From assembly GCA_019279435.1 (NCBI GenBank), contig JAAALK010000082.1:15392594-15456593 (forward strand): 64,000 nt of DNA. Direction: 5' to 3'. Below are positions 24,046 to 33,335 of this stretch, in pieces. The stretch's first letter is position 1, and every line of letters starts with the position of its first letter. Source of the DNA: Zizania palustris (taxonomy: Eukaryota; Streptophyta; Magnoliopsida; Poales; Poaceae). The position numbers and the translations under genes were made by a program. The notes under the pieces were generated by a model that worked only from the letters and a program-made list of their open reading frames with translations, ran no database searches and was not told the origin of the DNA.

Positions 24046-24618
24046 AGAACCGGGTGAACTTATTGACAATGAGAGCAAGCTCCTCATCTTCCCGAGTGTC
24101 CACCTGCTCTTTTGTGACAGAGACCAAAGAAGACAAGGCAAAGCCACCCATAAAGACACAAGACCCAGAAGAACCAGATGCAATACCTCCAGATGAGGTG
24201 CCACTGCTAGAACAAGAAACTAGTGCCATGGATAGTGGCAAAGATTTTCCAAGTCCTTGGTGAGATGCTTTGGCAATCTCAGTGGACTTAAGCTTGCTAA
24301 AGAGTTCATCACAAGTTAACGTGTCGTAACTTGTGAATTTCTCAATGCTAGATATCTTTACTTCCCACATGCTACGATCAATATCATTGAGAAGATTGAT
24401 AGGCCTCTCATGATCAAAATAAGCAAGCACACTCGTGGAACGAAGATTACTCACGATGGCGTCAACGCGGGAAAACATAGCATCAATAGATTCACCAGGG
24501 CTCTGCACAAACATTTGGTACTGTTGATTGTAAGTGCTTTGGCGTCGAGCCTTGATCTGAGTTATGCTATCATGAAACACAGTGAATGTAGACCAAATAT
24601 CCCTAGCAATCTGATGGT
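24046..24618 (-). pseudogene. Cop-1 gag middle part
   Basis: The minus strand encodes QIKARRQSTYNQQYQMFVQ, GESIDAMFSRVDAIVSNLRS, YDTLTCDELFSKLKSTEIAKAS, a Ser/Gly-rich linker and LVSVTKEQVDT. It aligns with Cop-7 gag residues about 90-266. The left boundary is where KFTRF is followed by unrelated Cop-5 sequence; the right boundary is the Cop-6 TSD at 24619-24623. Confidence 0.83.
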
Positions 24619-24623
24619 GATGC

Positions 24624-25404
24624 TGAAGGATATGCCTATGAAAATTCTGTGGATCAAAAGTTCCAATAGGTAGTATTGGAAGTTCCGATTATTATATAGT
24701 CTTGATACAAAGAGCAAATGTTGCTTCAAAAGTTATGATATGGTTTCGGAAGTTCCGATGAGCCATAAGTTCTGATTCAGAATTGGGGAATTTTGTACTG
24801 ATCGGAAGTTTTGATATGGTATTAGAAGTTCCGAGGTGGGCAATAACTGATTGGATTTGTTGTGTGTCGTACTGTATCGGGAGACCTAAAATACCTTGTT
24901 GGAAGTTCCGATCTAGGATCAGAAGTTCTGACGTGGGAAAACAGATTGGATCTGTTACGGTTTTGACGACTTCAAGATAGACACGATAGACTCCAAGGAA
25001 TAAGCCTAGTTTGTATCTATACACCATAGACTCCTCTCCTACCTTTCTTGATCTCAAACATTGAGGTCGAGGATTTCCTATCTCTCATGTGTAGTGCTAG
25101 CACGCTGTCGTGGGAGGAACTCACCATCCCTATATGTGTGGACTCCGTGGAGGCGTTGCTCAATAAACGACGCTCGTGGCCATCACCACGAGGAAGGCAA
25201 CATCTTCACCGATAGGATTGGTGAGGAACGGTCGAGATGAAGCGAGGATAGGCTTGACGTGCTTCATCAACCTCTTTTTCCGCTGCACCTAGCACGTCAA
25301 GTGCTAGAAGGTACCGATCTATGATCTCACACATGCATGGGTCTTGGGTTTTAGAGTGAAAATTTTGAATTTGCCGGCTAGCGTATCTCCCCTATACCCC
25401 AACA
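24624..25404 (+). repeat. Cop-6 5' LTR
   Basis: This 781-bp LTR runs from TGAAGGATATGCC to ACCCCAACA and is followed by an initiator-Met PBS. It contains several GAAGTTCCGA half-palindromes in the first half. Compared with the other LTRs of the family it lacks about 50 bp containing CCTATAAAAGGAGAGGAG, so the probable TATA box is deleted here. This would disable transcription from this copy. Confidence 0.88.
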
Positions 25405-25405
25405 G

Positions 25406-25417
25406 TGGTATCAGAAC
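25406..25417 (+). promoter_or_regulatory. Cop-6 primer binding site
   Basis: TGGTATCAGAAC lies one base after the LTR. It differs by one base from the initiator-Met tRNA complement TGGTATCAGAGC. Confidence 0.88.
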
Positions 25418-26558
25418 CTACGTGCGTAGTATTCGATTTGGATCCCTCATGTATGGAGATACATGGTGGAAAAATATATTAGACATGTTTCTATCCACGG
25501 CATATCGGAAGTTCTGATAATGATCGGAAGTTCCGATGGCGGATCAGATGTTCTGATATCGAATAATGATTTGATATAGAAAACAATTGTTGTGGTGCGG
25601 GATTTCGATATTGATCGGAAGTTCCGGGGATCAGAAGTTCTGACCTACGCGAATTTGAAAAATCGAGCCTCTTGAGCCGAGTTTTTCAGATCCAGAATCC
25701 AGACACTTGTAGATTGCTCGCCTAACTTTGTTTTGCAGAGAATAATGTGACTAGCATGGCCTTGGATAAATGTGATGTATGAAATGCATGCAATGAATGT
25801 AAATTAAGTATGGCCTGCGTGTCATGGTAATTTACAGCCCAAGGCTGATGTAAAATTTACTATGGCTTGCATGTCATTTCCACGGAGCTTCGGCCCATGT
25901 AATTAGTATAGGCTATGTGAGATAGACTAGTACTCTTCATGGAAGCCAGGAGCACCCACTCAATGATGGGAGCCATGGAGATGGAGATCGCCATGTGAAG
26001 AAGGTCATGCTATGTCACAGTTAATATGATTGCCTGTGATGCTTTCTTATGTACCTGTTATTCTATTCTTGCATGTTTCGTGTGTGCTAGGGACGTTACA
26101 GTGCTAGAATAGTTTTCCGTCAAAAAATTAAGTGTTGATGCTCTTCCCAATAGCTACACCGATCTAGGTTTGTGCTCATCGATAGTGGGTCTGCCAAAGC
26201 AGGGTGCTATCTTTTATCTCAACCAGTTGGGGCGGAAGTCGGACTTCTACACGCACAGTATTTGACAAGGCTATCAAAACGGTTTTAGGCCCTAGAGCAT
26301 AGGCGTTGGGATTGAGCATTGGATGCTTCTCACACGACAAGAGTGACATATGATGTGATTAGCAAGGAGTTGCTTACCTATGTCAACTAGCTTCTAGCTG
26401 TGATGCCAAAGCTCACTAGGAGATAGCGTGACAATTGATCTTGCGCCACTATTAATCATGAGAGGGAAAGTGACTGGTTTAGATACTCGGACATCTTTTA
26501 TTGGATAAAATATAAACATTGCATAGTGCTGAACCTTGCATTTAATCTTTTTTAGATC
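25418..26558 (+). other. Cop-6 untranslated leader
   Basis: About 1.1 kb of non-coding leader lies between PBS and gag. It aligns along its length with the Cop-8 leader (53472-54636). It contains GAAGTTCCGA repeats near 25500-25650, like the LTR. No ORF of note is present. Confidence 0.75.
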
Positions 26559-27420
26559 ATGGCACCACCTACTACTATTAAGAACACTCCAGTTTTTAAT
26601 TTGCGATCTAGTATTGAACGAGATAAATTGTTTGGAACAGATTTTATGGACTGGTACAGAAACTTGAGAATTGTTCTCAAGCAAGAAAAAAGGATTATGT
26701 TCTAGAGGAACCTCACCCTGATGAACCAGGAGAGGATGCTTCTGCAGCAGACAAGCGTGCTTATGAGAAGCATGCTAGTGATTCTGTGGATGTCAGCTAC
26801 ATTATGCTTGCCTGTATGTCCTCTGAGTTTTAGAAACAATATGTGGAACGTGATGCTTACGATATGTTCGTAGGTCTTAAGGGCATGTTTTAGAACCAGG
26901 CAACGGCAGAAAGATACAATGTGTCAAAATGCTTGTTTGGTAGTAGGCTGGCTGAAGGGAGCCCAGTGAGTCCTCACGTGATCAAGATGATTGGTTGCAT
27001 AGAGACTCTAATGAGACTAGGCACTCCACTAGATCCATACCTAGCTATTGATGTCATTCTCAAGTCGCTCCCACTAAGCTTTGAGCCGTTCATCATGAAT
27101 TATAACATGGTTGGACTGGAGAAGACTATAGCTGAGTTGCATGGGATGCTAAAAACTTTTGAGGAGAGTATCAGGAAGTCTCCTAATCAAGTGATATTGA
27201 TTTAGAAGGAGGGCAAAAAGAGGAGGAGGAAAAGGCTAAGTCTACATATTCGATCTCTAGTACTAAGCCGACTGGAAAGTCCAGGTCAGATCCTACCAAC
27301 TCTGATGAGTGCCACCATTGCCACAAGCCTAGGCATTGGAAGAGCAAATGCAAGGTATACTTGGAAGAGCAAAAAAATAAGGGAAGTGTGAGTTCCACTT
27401 TAGGTATTAACGATTAAACT
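26559..27420 (+). pseudogene. Cop-6 gag
   Basis: The ATG at 26559 opens MAPPTTTIKNTPVFNLRS, then LFGTDFMDWYRNLRIVLKQE. A one-base deletion after KQE (26685-26697) shifts the frame and gives a stop; further stops follow at about 26832 and 26892. A later open segment (26921-27205) holds SPVSPHVIKMIGCIETL and LPLSFEPFIMNYNM. The zinc knuckle reads CHHCHKPRHWKSKC (about 27310-27350), a C-x2-C-x4-H-x4-C motif. The product would be the capsid/nucleocapsid precursor; this copy is dead. Confidence 0.83.
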
Positions 27421-28330
27421 TGCTACTCATCCAAATGATTTATGGGTATATGATACCGGTTCGATGATTCATACTTACAAATTATTGCAGGGGCTGAGTA
27501 GGACAAGGAAGTGTGCTAGTGGCAATATGGATGTCCATGTCAGAAATGGTGGAAATGTTGCAGCATTTCCTATCGGCGTTTATGCACTGCCACTACTGTA
27601 AAGACTAGTTTAGGAATTGAATAATTGTTATTTAATTCCCGCCTTAGGCAAAGATATAATCTCTTCTTCATGTTTAGGAGAAGATATTTTGAATTCGTAA
27701 TAAAGAACAAGAGTTGCTTGATATTCTCGAATGGTTTTCTTTATGGCGTTTGTCCATTAGTGAATGGACTATACATTCTGAGTATTGAAAATATGCATGT
27801 TTATAACGTTAGTACAAAGAAACAATGACTCAATGATTCGAATCCTACATATGTCAGGCATTGTCGCTTAGGTCATATAAATGAGAGGCGCACGTAGAAG
27901 CTTCATAGTGATGGACTTTTGGAGTCATTTGATTTTGAATCATATGAAACGTGTGAATCTTGTTTATTTGGAAAGATGACAAAGACGCTTTTCACTAGGT
28001 ATCAGTGAGAAGGCGAGTGAGCTATTTGTCATAGAACATTCTGATGTGTATGGTCCATTGAGCCGCACGGCTAGGAATGGACTCTAGTACTTTATCACTT
28101 TTTCCAACAACTTTAGTAGAAGTGTCTACTTGATGAGGAGTAAGTGGAAGTCCTTCGAAAAGTTCAAAGGAGCTCATAAGTACAAAATCATACGAGCAAT
28201 ACAATTAAATTTCTACGATCGAATCGTGGAAATGAATATTTGAGCCATGAGTTGACGCGTTGATCTTTCATCATCCTTTTGAGGTGACGCTCTAGAAACC
28301 AATGCTCTCATTTTAAATTGAGTTCCATCT
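27421..28330 (+). pseudogene. Cop-6 protease and integrase fragment
   Basis: The protease has LWVYDTGSMIH (about 27440), with the D-T-G active site kept. The GAG-pre-integrase part follows (RHCRLGHINERR, CESC near 27955, then LFGKM). Integrase pieces include EHSDVYGP (27 nt after 28020) and LRSNRGNEYLSHEL (about 28200-28250), degraded relative to Cop-8. A short deletion and frameshifts lie around 28000 and 28180. The region runs into non-coding sequence at about 28330. Confidence 0.75.
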
Positions 28331-28437
28331 AAGAGAGCGATGAGACCAAACTCTGAAAAATGGTTTGGAACCATTAAGATCCGAATTAAAATAGATTGGA
28401 TCTGTTTTTGTTTGGATAACTTCAAAAGTTCCAATAG
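28331..28437 (+). other. LTR-like non-coding segment within Cop-6 pol, left part
   Basis: After the integrase remnant, sequence such as ATAGATTGGATCTGTT and ACTTCAAAAGTTCCAATAG resembles the family LTR rather than Cop-8 pol. It continues right of Cop-7 at 50155-50290. AATAG at 28433-28437 is the left TSD of Cop-7. Confidence 0.6.
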
Positions 28438-29101
28438 TGTTGGACCGGAAACGGCGACCAGAGGGGGAGTGAATGGGAGCTTTTAAAATTTCAGACTAAA
28501 AATAGCCTTTTGTTTTAATTCTGTCTTCTGTGGAATAGGCTTCGAACACACCCTTCGAAGTTCTGGTTCGGAGGTATTTTACAGCTCCGAACACAGGCTT
28601 CGCAAGAAGCAAAAGTTCGAAGCCAAGAAGACTTCGCTCCACCCACAACCCCGAAAATTCAGCTTCTGCTAAGTCAGTGTAGCCTTCGCACACAGAGTGC
28701 CTTCGTGCAGGCTTCGCACTTCACCCTTCGCAAGAGCGGACTTCCCTCTGAGGACTTCGAGCAAATACTCAGCGACAACTAGTGTTGGGCTTCGTACTTC
28801 GGTATCCAGTACTCCAGAGACCTCTCCGAGTTAGCAACCTTCGGCACACACACCGGTGTACCGCCCAAAGTACCGAGCCCTTCGGTACAACCAAGTCATT
28901 GTGTACTGTCAGACCCCTCCGACAGGCACACTCCGCTGCAACAGCTGCAGCAACCAGACCCACCGAACCCTTCGGTGAAACAGCCTCCGAACACCTTCAG
29001 AGAACCAACCTCCGAACCCCTTCGGAGGGACCCCTTCGATTCAGAGGGTAAAATCTGTCAATCACTCATCACAGACTCCGAAACCAACCGTTGGTTTCTC
29101 A
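28438..29101 (-). repeat. Cop-7 3' LTR with internal deletion
   Basis: 664 bp, from TGTTGGACCGG to TTGGTTTCTCA. Both ends align with the 2063-bp 5' LTR, but near 28800 CTTCG is joined directly to GTATCCAG, skipping about 1.4 kb (48458 to about 49853 of the partner). The shared TSD shows it belongs to the same insertion, so the deletion happened after insertion or in the cDNA. Confidence 0.92.
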
Positions 29102-29863
29102 ATCCCCCCTTGATGAGTGCATTGACAACCAAATTCAAGTTCAAGAAGATTTGAAAAATTTCAGCACACAAGTGATCATTAAAAAACTCAGAAACGAGCC
29201 AAATCATGTCACTTGATAAACGAATTTTCCTCCTCCTTTTCAAAAGAGTAAAAGCCCCTTCGGCAAATCTCCCCTTTGCAAGATAAAAACTCCCCCTCAG
29301 TTATTTTACCCCTTGCTACAGAGAACTCAAAAATTTCCCCCCTTTGGCAATGCAAGCATCAAGGAGCATGTAAAAGATGCATAGCTTCGAAATGGATAGA
29401 ATTGCAAAGACATATAAAGCAAAAATATGCCAACATTAATACCAATTATCATGTGCTCAGCTAAATTTAACATTCTCTAAAAACATGATGACATCATGTG
29501 ATTATATCATTTTGAAATAAAAGCATCACTACTCAATCAAGGTATCTAGACAAATAAAAGTCGGGACTGCACAAATCTAGTCAATTTCTACTCTAGACAG
29601 ACAAGTCTAGGTCAAGTGGAGCATTGAAAGCAAACTTGATAAACAGTAAATTTTTGTTGTTCTTTTCAGAATGTCAGGGGTTATTTGTTTGTCTACCTTA
29701 TACTTTCCAATCAGGCCAAGCCTAGGCATGAAAGCCATTAGAAGCTTAAAGCAATGATTTTGGCATACACTATACTATCCCAGTTCAGAGCAATGTGCAA
29801 TGGTAAGCAGTATAGAATAGAGTAGTGCGACAAACAAACCCACCTGGATCTTTTTCGCTTGTA
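29102..29863 (-). other. Cop-7 3' untranslated region, distal part, with PPTs
   Basis: No pol homology and no env-like ORF. CCCCCCTT next to the LTR (about 29104) is the probable PPT. Additional PPT-like tracts occur near 29269 (TCTCCCCTTT), 29291 (CTCCCCCT) and 29335 (CCCCCCTTT). It continues at 42036 across Gyp-2. Confidence 0.75.
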
Positions 29864-29868
29864 TCATG

Positions 29869-30362
29869 TGTTGGGGGAAAATATTCCATCCTCAGGGTTA
29901 TTGCAGTAACGACACAAAGGCAGATAATGGATTCTAAGGTTTTCAACATGCATCTTCAGAGATGCCATGAGTCAAGCTCGAAGCATGAAGATGGACCTTG
30001 GTTCGAAGTATATCTTCGAACATGGACTTTTCTGAGATCTTTTCTGCCAGCTAAGATGGAAGACTTATCTTTTTTCTCATTAGATTAGTCTTTTACCATT
30101 TTAGCCCTATTAAGGGTACCGAATAGTTTCCACTATGTCGGTTGTAATAGAGGGGTAAATAGGCCTTTTCCTTAATGTTTGGGCCTATAAATACCCCCCG
30201 CTTCACCCTATAATAGGGACCGAATACAAGTTATTCAATACACACATTCGAACTATTCTAAGTTGTTATCCTTTCGGAGGCTTAGAACAGTTCATTTTGC
30301 AAACACTTCATTTGTTAGTTTTACTCTTCAGAAACCTGTTAGCGTAATCTTTTACGCCAACA
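29869..30362 (+). repeat. Gyp-2 5' LTR
   Basis: TGTTGGGGGAAAATATTCCA to TTTACGCCAACA, 494 bp. It differs from the 3' LTR at four positions that I can find by eye, all transitions. TATAAATA at 30186-30193 is a probable TATA box. Confidence 0.96.
30186..30193 (+). promoter_or_regulatory. Gyp-2 LTR TATA box
   Basis: TATAAATA follows GGGCC and precedes CCCCCC. It is the expected core promoter for the gag-pol transcript. The 3' LTR has it at 41859-41866. Confidence 0.7.
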
Positions 30363-30363
30363 G

Positions 30364-30382
30364 TTCGCGCCGTCCGTGGGGA
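30364..30382 (+). promoter_or_regulatory. Gyp-2 primer binding site
   Basis: TTCGCGCCGTCCGTGGGGAA begins within two bases of the LTR. Gyp-1 has TTGGCACCGTCCGTGGGGAA here, so the two differ at two positions in the first half. The tRNA species is not assigned. Confidence 0.78.
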
Positions 30383-30424
30383 ACTTAGTCCAAGAAACTT
30401 CGTTCTCTACCAACCTCTTGCATC

Positions 30425-32266
30425 ATGCCTCCTAAGCGGAGCGCACCTCGTAACCCTGTTCGGAGGTCCCCTCGGACCTCCGGAGAAGTACCTTCCGACA
30501 CTGTTGAGGTCAGAGGACCTTCGATGTTTCCTCCACCTCAAACTCCGGAAGGAGTTCCCATTCCTCGAGCATACGGAGTCCCTCCGCCAACTCCATCTAT
30601 ACTTCGACCACCCGGAGTTCCTCTTCCACCTCAAGTTCCACTCTGAACTGATCCTCTCAGTTCTCAAGACCCGGAAGATCCTTCCGGAGGAGATGAAGAC
30701 AGTCTTGGTGATATGGCCGCTCAAATGGCCAGTCTCCAAGCCGAAGTAGCGAGATGGCGGCAAGAAGCTGCGAATAGGCTTCGCTCTCAAGCCATCCCAG
30801 CTATTCCTGAAGTGCCTGAAGACGACGAACCCATCTATCCCGAAGCCCCGGAGAATGCCTCCTTTGATACTGAATCTCCGCTGCATCCTAAACTACAAAA
30901 GGTTCGCTTCGATCCAAAGTTCAAGACTTCGAAACTTTGCAAGTATGCCGGAGATGAAGATCCAGGAGAGTTTGTCCGTTCTTATTCTCTAGCAATTGAA
31001 GCTAGTGGAGGAGTTCGAGATACCATGGCAAAATGCTTCCCCTTAGCTCTTCAAGGAGTGGCATTAAGGTGGTTCTGGTCTTTGAAGCCAGGATCAATTA
31101 ATTCATGGGGGCAGCTGAAGAAGAAGTTCGTAAGCAATTTTCAAGGCACCTTCGTGCCTCCAATGTCGACGGGAAGTCTTTTCCAGGTGAAGCAACTCCC
31201 TGGAGAGACATTGAGGCAATATTTTAAGCGCTTCGCTCATACGAAGTCGCAGATCCGAGGGTTGTCTACATCTTCGGTAGTTGATGCAGCTCGGGAAGGT
31301 GTCACTCATCAAGGCCTCCTGGATAAGCTTCACCAGAAAAGCATATCTTTTGTTTCTCAGTTGATGTCATACTTTGAAGAGTATGCGAGGTCGGAATAAG
31401 GTTGGCTTCGAAGAACTGCAGCTACTCCGTCCATACTGCAGGAAGTAAAAGTGGAAGTAAAAACTTCGGCACAGCCGCAAGAACCAGTCTTCGAAGTTCA
31501 GCATGATAGGAGAAGGGGGCAAAAGCATCCCCGTTCTAAAGTCCTGAATATTGCACCCCCGCAAAAGTTCACACAAAGAGCTCCACAACCTTCGGGGAAC
31601 AAGGTCAGCGGCTGGAGGCCGCCAGGGAAAACGGCTGGCAAAGGTCAGACCCTTTTCTGCTGCATTCATGGTGAAAATCGAAGCCATGCAACTGATACTT
31701 GCAAGGCTATACTCACTCTAAGAGGAGAATATCTAGAAAGAACTTCGGGTCGAGGTACTACCGACCGAGTTCCAGCTGCAGTGCGCCCGGAGCCGGTCCA
31801 GGCTGTGGCATGGATAGAAAACTTCGAAGCCGCAAGACACCCTCCAGTGGCCAATGTTATGCCACCTCCGAAGCAAGAGGAAGGGCACGACCGAGGGAAA
31901 AGAGTAGTCCTCCCCATCTCCGGAGGAGGTACCCTCGGAAGCATGTCAAAAAGACAGCGAAGAGACTACGTCAGAGAAGTGGGCCATATTGGGACTTCGT
32001 CATCTGCAGCTGCTATGCCGGAGTGGTCTCATGTACCGATATCCTTTTCCACGGAGGATGCAGCTGGCATTAAATTCCCGCATGCAGACCCACTTGTTAT
32101 TACTGCTGATATTGCGGGCACTGAAGTTCGAAGAGTATTGATTGACGGAGGCAGTTCGGCAGACATCATTTTTGTTCAAGCCTTCGATCAATTGTGCATC
32201 TCCTTCCAGCGGCCCGTCCTTTGCAAGGCTTCGCATGACCTCCGCTTGATGCACTCGGCCAAATAG
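30425..32266 (+). pseudogene. Gyp-2 gag (first copy of the duplicated part included)
   Basis: The ATG at 30425 opens MPPKRSAPRNPVRRSPRTSG, a Pro-rich N-terminus that ends at a stop at 30644-30646. The capsid-like part (30713-31399) has RFDPKFKTSKLCKYAG, DPGEFVRSYSLAIEAS, MAKCFPLALQGVALRWFWSL and ETLRQYFKRFAHTKSQIRG. It resembles plant Ty3/Gypsy gag (Retrotrans_gag). A stop follows YARSE at 31397-31399. The next frame (31451-32266) has a Cys/His segment (CCIHG...SHATDTCK) and the start of protease (LIDGGSSADII). A 13-bp loss near 32200 relative to the second copy breaks this frame. Gag is expected to form cytoplasmic particles; this copy is interrupted. Confidence 0.85.
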
Positions 32267-33335
32267 GCCTGGAAGTTACCTTCGGAGAAGGTTTGTTGGC
32301 CCGAACTGAAGAAGTAATCTTCGATGTTGTAGATGCCCCGTATGCTTACAACGTCATCTTCGGAAGAGGCATGCTAAACTAGTTCGGAGCTGTGGCACAT
32401 CACAATTATTTGTGCATGAAGATGCCCACACAAGCAGGAGTCCTTACTGTCTTCGGAGATCAAGCTATCGCCCGGAGGCCGCCAGGGAAAATGGCTGGCA
32501 AAGGCCAGACCCTTTTCTGCTGTATTCATGGTGAAAACCGAAGCCACGCAACTGATACTTGCAAGGCTATACTCACTCTGAGAGGGGAATATCTAGAAAG
32601 AACTTCGGGTCGAGGTACTACTGACCGAGTTCTAGCTGAAGCGCGCCCGGAGCCTGTCCAGGCTGTGGCGCGGATAAAAAACTTCGAAGCTGCAAGACGC
32701 CCTCCAGTGGCCAATGTTATGCCACCTCCGAAGCAAGAAGAAGGGAGGAAAAAGAGTAGTCCTCCCCATCTCCGGAGGAGGTACCCTCGGAAGCATGTCA
32801 AAAAGGCAGAGAAGAGAGTATGTCAGAGAAGTGGGCCACATTGGGACTTCGTCATCTGCAGCTGCTATGCCGGAATGGTCTCATGTACCAATATCTTTTT
32901 CTGCGGAGGATGCAGCTGGCATTAAATTTCCACATGCAGACCCACTTGTTATTACTGCTGATATTGCGGGCACTGAGGTTCGAAGAGTGTTGATTGACGG
33001 AGGCAGTTCGGCAGACATTATTTTTGTTCAAGCCTTCGATCAATTGTGCATCTCCAGAAAGCACCTTCTTCCAGCGGCTCGTCCTTTGCAAGGCTTCGCA
33101 GGACCTCCGCTTGATGCACTCGGCCAAATAGGCCTAGAAGTTACCTTCGGAGAAGGACTGTTAGCCAGGACAGAGGAAGTAATCTTCGATGTTGTAGATG
33201 CCCCATATGCCTACAACGTCATCTTCGGAAGGGGCATGCTAAACCAGTTTGGAGCTGTGGCACATCACAATTATTTGTGTATGAAGATGCCCACGCAAGC
33301 AGGAGTCCTTACTATCTTCGGAGATCAAGCTACTG
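31614..33335. repeat. 860-bp tandem duplication across the Gyp-2 gag-protease junction
   Basis: Copy 1 is 31614-32473 and copy 2 begins at 32474; both start GGAGGCCGCCAGGGAAAA, a spacing of 860 bp. Copy 2 ends near GATCAAGCTACTGCCCG (about 33335), the same place where copy 1 passes into copy 2. Copy 1 lacks 13 bp near 32200; copy 2 lacks 8 bp near 32752. Gyp-1 shows a single copy of this region. Confidence 0.92.

Noticed and set aside
28496..29051. Open frames in the Cop-7 LTRs (28496-28693, 28782-29051, 48149-48346, 49104-49568)
   Set aside because: They lie in LTR sequence, the same frame is present only because the LTRs are copies, and no protein family is recognisable.
30001..30060. Heat-shock elements made of TTCGAA words in the Gyp-2 LTR
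   Set aside because: The canonical nGAAnnTTCn arrangement is not formed; the words are frequent throughout the element, including coding DNA.
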